Shown here piece after piece: positions 61,482 through 64,000 of a stretch of DNA of 64,000 bases. This DNA is from Thalassobius sp049116315 (GTDB taxonomy: Bacteria > Pseudomonadota > Alphaproteobacteria > Rhodobacterales > Rhodobacteraceae). Under the pieces are notes generated by a model. The model had not been told where the DNA came from, did no database searches, and worked only from the letters and a program-made list of their open reading frames with translations. The stretch is from positions 1 through 64,000 of the forward strand of contig JAGDZD010000022.1 of assembly GCA_049116315.1 (NCBI GenBank). Reading direction: 5' to 3'. A program made the position numbers and the translations under genes. The number at the start of each line of letters is the position of its first letter. The first letter of the stretch is position 1.

Positions 61482-62687
61482 TCACCACTCGGGCTTTGGA
61501 ATAACGGGCGGATAGGTGCCCGGTTGTTCACGTGGCCCAACCGCGCGGAACGCCCCCCCCTGCCATTGGCCAATCAGCCAAGGCGTGTTCAATTGGTTGT
61601 TGCTCAGCTGGACCGCGCCCAAGATCGTGTCAAACCGCCCATTCGCCAATTCTTCGGACAGGGCACCATGATCCAGCCCAACCCGGGCAATGGCCTGCTC
61701 TAACATCTGCAAGGATGCATAGGTAACAACCGAACTCCAATAGTCGGGATGGGCATTCAGTCGCGTCTCTTGCCGCTGAAAATAGTCTTGAATCGCAGGA
61801 TCGTCCGGATCGACGCCGCCCAAAGAGAACACACCTTCGACAGTGCCAGAGGTCAGCGCCGGAAACACCGGAAAGGCCCCACCGCCCCCCACAAAGAACA
61901 CCTTGGGATTATACCCCAGATCTTGGGCGCTTTTGGTCACGCTAAAAGTTCCGGCCGCATAGGTCATGGCCACAAAACTATCGGCGCTCAGGTGGGTGGC
62001 ATCGCGCACGAACCCCGACAAATCGGACACATGCCGGGGATAGCTGCGCTCGTAGGTCACCCGAAACCCAGCCTCTTTCAAGATCTCGCGGGTGTTGCGC
62101 GCCAAATCCACTCCCAAACCATCCGCCGCCGAAATCAAAACGACTTCATTGTTGATGTCCCCCGCAGCATGGGCCGCACTTAGGATCCGCACCATTTCAT
62201 GGGCATAATCATTGCCGCCGCCCAACAGCCAGAAACTGCGTGGCCAGCGGGCCACGAATTCCGAAATATTGTTGGAAATCGCAAAAGTAGCCAGATGGGG
62301 ATAGCCATAACGCGCCAGCAATGGTGCAACGACCAGATTGGCATCTGTCCCTGTCGGGGCCAAAATCAAGTCAGCCTTGTCTTGCGTCACCAAGCGTTCA
62401 ACCGCCCGCACCAGCACCTGATTAGAGGAGCGATCATCATATTCGATCACTTCAATCGGACGCCGGGTGCCATCAGGGAACAGCAATCCCCCAGCCTCAT
62501 TCACCTCCAACACCCAAAGCTTATAGTTTGGGCGGGTGGTGATCCCCGCGACAACCGCATTGCTGCCCGTCTTAGAGGTCGCATAGCCGATCACAACGGG
62601 CTCGACCGCAGCCGCTTGGGAAACGCTGAATACGATCATAGCCAAGCTGGCCGCACCCAAAGCGATCTGCCGCAAGAAATTCGTCAT
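61482..62687 (-). CDS. Branched-chain amino acid/amide-type ABC substrate-binding protein (LivK family)
   Basis: 401 residues. Signal peptide about 1-27 (ending QAAAVEP), type I periplasmic-binding fold: VVIGYATSKTGSNAVV, DDRSSNQVLVRAVERLVTQD, SADSFVAMTYAAG. It stands alone without permease genes and is convergent with dnaE2. Ligand unknown; HAAT-family proteins bind amino acids, amides, urea and others. Confidence 0.88.
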   Translation of the reverse strand: MTNFLRQIALGAASLAMIVFSVSQAAAVEPVVIGYATSKTGSNAVVAGITTRPNYKLWVLEVNEAGGLLFPDGTRRPIEVIEYDDRSSNQVLVRAVERLVTQDKADLILAPTGTDANLVVAPLLARYGYPHLATFAISNNISEFVARWPRSFWLLGGGNDYAHEMVRILSAAHAAGDINNEVVLISAADGLGVDLARNTREILKEAGFRVTYERSYPRHVSDLSGFVRDATHLSADSFVAMTYAAGTFSVTKSAQDLGYNPKVFFVGGGGAFPVFPALTSGTVEGVFSLGGVDPDDPAIQDYFQRQETRLNAHPDYWSSVVTYASLQMLEQAIARVGLDHGALSEELANGRFDTILGAVQLSNNQLNTPWLIGQWQGGAFRAVGPREQPGTYPPVIPKPEW

Positions 62688-62817
62688 AACAACCTCCGCA
62701 CGCGTCCTTAGGATCCCAGCATAAACCAGAAAAATGAAAAAACCTGAGAAATTTGACGCGGGGCGGTCTGAGCCAATAGAGCTTGGGCGATTGCCCCCGC
62801 TCTTGGCGCCCTTGGAG

Positions 62818-63735
62818 CTACAAAAGCTTCAGCACCTCATCGAGCACCCGGGCTGCGCCGCGCGACAGATCATGGTCACGCCGACGAATGATGAAATACG
62901 GCGAGACCGCGATTTTCTGTTCGACATTCAACACCCGCAGATTGGCACCGATCGACTCTCGGGTCAGCAAACTGGCCACTTCATGGGTGAGCGGCGCGAT
63001 GGAATCCGATTGCTCTAGAAAGGCCAGCATCACCAGCAGGGAGGAGCTATTGGTGATCTCGCGCGGGGGCTGCAGACCTGCTGCAATATAGGCGCCATCC
63101 ACAGCTTCGCGAATGGGCGAGCCCCGTTCCTGAATGACCCAATGCGCCATCTGCAAATCTTCGAGCTTGAGCTTTGGTTTTGCGGCCAGAGGATGGGTGT
63201 GGCGCACCACCATCGAAACCTCTTCGAACCGGGCAGGCAAGATGTGATAGTCGCGCGCGTCATATTCCGCAGGCAAGCGCGCCAGAACAAAGTCATATTC
63301 ACCGCGCGCAACCCCACGCAACAAGTCGCTCGAGGGGGCCACCTCAAATGTGGCCTCCAAATTGGGGGCCGTATCCCGGATCTTTAGCAAAGCAGGCACA
63401 AGACATTGCACGGCAGGTCCCGTGACCGAGCCAACCCTGACATCCCCTAACACACCATCGTTCAGCCCAATCACCTCTGTTTCAAGATTGCTGAGCGCCG
63501 TTAAAGCGGTGCGCGCATTGCGCACGAATGCCTCGCCCTGTTGGGTTGGCTGCATGCCTTTGGGGTGACGGCGAAACAAAGGGGCGCCAACGTCAGCTTC
63601 GATTTCGGACAGGCTACGCGAGGCGGCTGGCTGCGACATCGAGAGCGCATGCGCCGCCACCTGCAACTTGCCGGTTTCAGCTATTTTTACGATCAACCTC
63701 AGATGGTTGGGCTTTAGCTTGCGTGCAAAACTCAT
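62818..63735 (-). CDS. gbpR: LysR family regulator, GbpR-like
   Basis: 305 residues. HTH at about 8-65 (LKPNHLRLIVKIAETGKLQVAA, split here as residues 7-27), effector domain with PAEYDARDYHIL and TRESIGANLRVL. GbpR controls the galactose/multiple-sugar binding protein gene next to it in Agrobacterium and Azospirillum, and chvE is divergent here. The start at 63735 is chosen over 63774; neither has a strong ribosome site. Confidence 0.8.
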   Translation of the reverse strand: MSFARKLKPNHLRLIVKIAETGKLQVAAHALSMSQPAASRSLSEIEADVGAPLFRRHPKGMQPTQQGEAFVRNARTALTALSNLETEVIGLNDGVLGDVRVGSVTGPAVQCLVPALLKIRDTAPNLEATFEVAPSSDLLRGVARGEYDFVLARLPAEYDARDYHILPARFEEVSMVVRHTHPLAAKPKLKLEDLQMAHWVIQERGSPIREAVDGAYIAAGLQPPREITNSSSLLVMLAFLEQSDSIAPLTHEVASLLTRESIGANLRVLNVEQKIAVSPYFIIRRRDHDLSRGAARVLDEVLKLL

Positions 63736-63889
63736 ATCCACAGACTTACCATTTTTGATATGCAGATTGCCCATAATCCAATTTGAATGACATGTAAACG
63801 CTCTCTACCTTCCAGAGCGCGGATCACATTTGAGCCCGCATGACAAAATTCGCGGCACCCTCAACCTGTGTCGCACTTGGGAGGATCAC

Positions 63890-64000
63890 ATGAAACTTAA
63901 GACACTTCTGGCTTCGGCCACGGCTGTTATCGCTCTGGCGACGGGTGCAATTGCCGAAGGCAAAGTAGGCATCGCCATGCCAACGAAATCGTCTTCGCGT
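63890..64000 (+). CDS. chvE: ChvE-like multiple-sugar ABC binding protein, N-terminal fragment (cut by right edge)
   Basis: The first 37 codons are present: signal peptide MKLKTLLASATAVIALATGA and then EGKVGIAMPTKSSSR, the typical mature start of ChvE/GguA-B-system binding proteins. GGGAGG lies 4-9 bases before the ATG. Divergent from gbpR. The ggu transporter genes would be expected to the right, outside the window. Confidence 0.85.
   Translation, partial: MKLKTLLASATAVIALATGAIAEGKVGIAMPTKSSSR

Noticed and set aside
46218..64000. Genomic island or prophage boundaries
   Set aside because: I found no integrase, transposase, attachment repeat or compositional break; the only tRNA gene (39382-39471) has no adjacent integrase.

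Overview
The window looks like a chromosomal stretch of a Roseobacter-group alphaproteobacterium (Rhodobacteraceae). The grounds are the set of periplasmic-binding-protein transporters (sugar ABC, TRAP, TTT), the imuA-imuB-dnaE2 mutagenesis cassette, a gbpR/chvE pair, a dacC-tmk-holB-tatD run, AT-rich palindromic Zur-type boxes at a zur/znu locus, and a short intergenic element I recall from this family. This is recognition from sequence only; no database search was possible. I saw no phage, insertion sequence, CRISPR array or rRNA. There is one tRNA.

Layout. (1) 1-4.3 kb, minus strand: the start of a large RTX/cadherin-like secreted protein that runs off the left edge, an orphan APH-fold kinase, and a GST-NIPSNAP gene pair. 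(2) 4.5-14.6 kb: an amino-sugar locus. On the minus strand lie murQ, a sugar ABC importer and a Gfo/Idh/MocA dehydrogenase. Divergent on the plus strand lie a BadF-type sugar kinase, a UTRA-type GntR regulator, a double-SIS protein and nagA. Together they give a full predicted route from MurNAc or GlcNAc to fructose-6-phosphate. (3) 14.8-25 kb: an FCD-type GntR regulator, two exporters, and a sugar-acid region (kdgD, a TRAP transporter, an MFS carrier, a ManD-type enolase-superfamily dehydratase). A shared 16-bp near-palindrome sits before the TRAP and ManD genes. (4) 25-28.7 kb: TetR with two membrane proteins, then a three-gene cobalt-type nitrile hydratase operon. (5) 28.8-39.1 kb, minus strand: a nine-gene catabolic cluster (TTT transporter, SDR, ThDP enzyme, NIPSNAP, GST, a ketoglutarate-semialdehyde-type dehydrogenase, aldo/keto reductase) with a divergent LysR gene. 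Its GST-NIPSNAP pair is a paralogue of the pair at 3.3-4.3 kb. (6) 39.4-46.2 kb: tRNA-Ser(UGA), then the housekeeping run SPOR lipoprotein-dacC-tmk-holB-tatD-MBL hydrolase, and an AEC transporter. (7) 46.2-49.6 kb: zur-znuC-znuB divergent from znuA, with two Zur-type boxes, a 15-copy 9-bp repeat in znuA and a His-rich tail on ZnuC. (8) 49.6-55.2 kb: tamA-tamB. (9) 55.2-64 kb: cupin, Lrp regulator, imuA-imuB-dnaE2, a LivK-type binding protein, and gbpR divergent from chvE (cut by the right edge).

Most unusual are the catabolic cluster in region 5 with its duplicated GST-NIPSNAP module, the shared operator-like palindromes of the sugar-acid region, competing hairpins between imuB and dnaE2, and the repeat expansions in znuA and the RTX gene.
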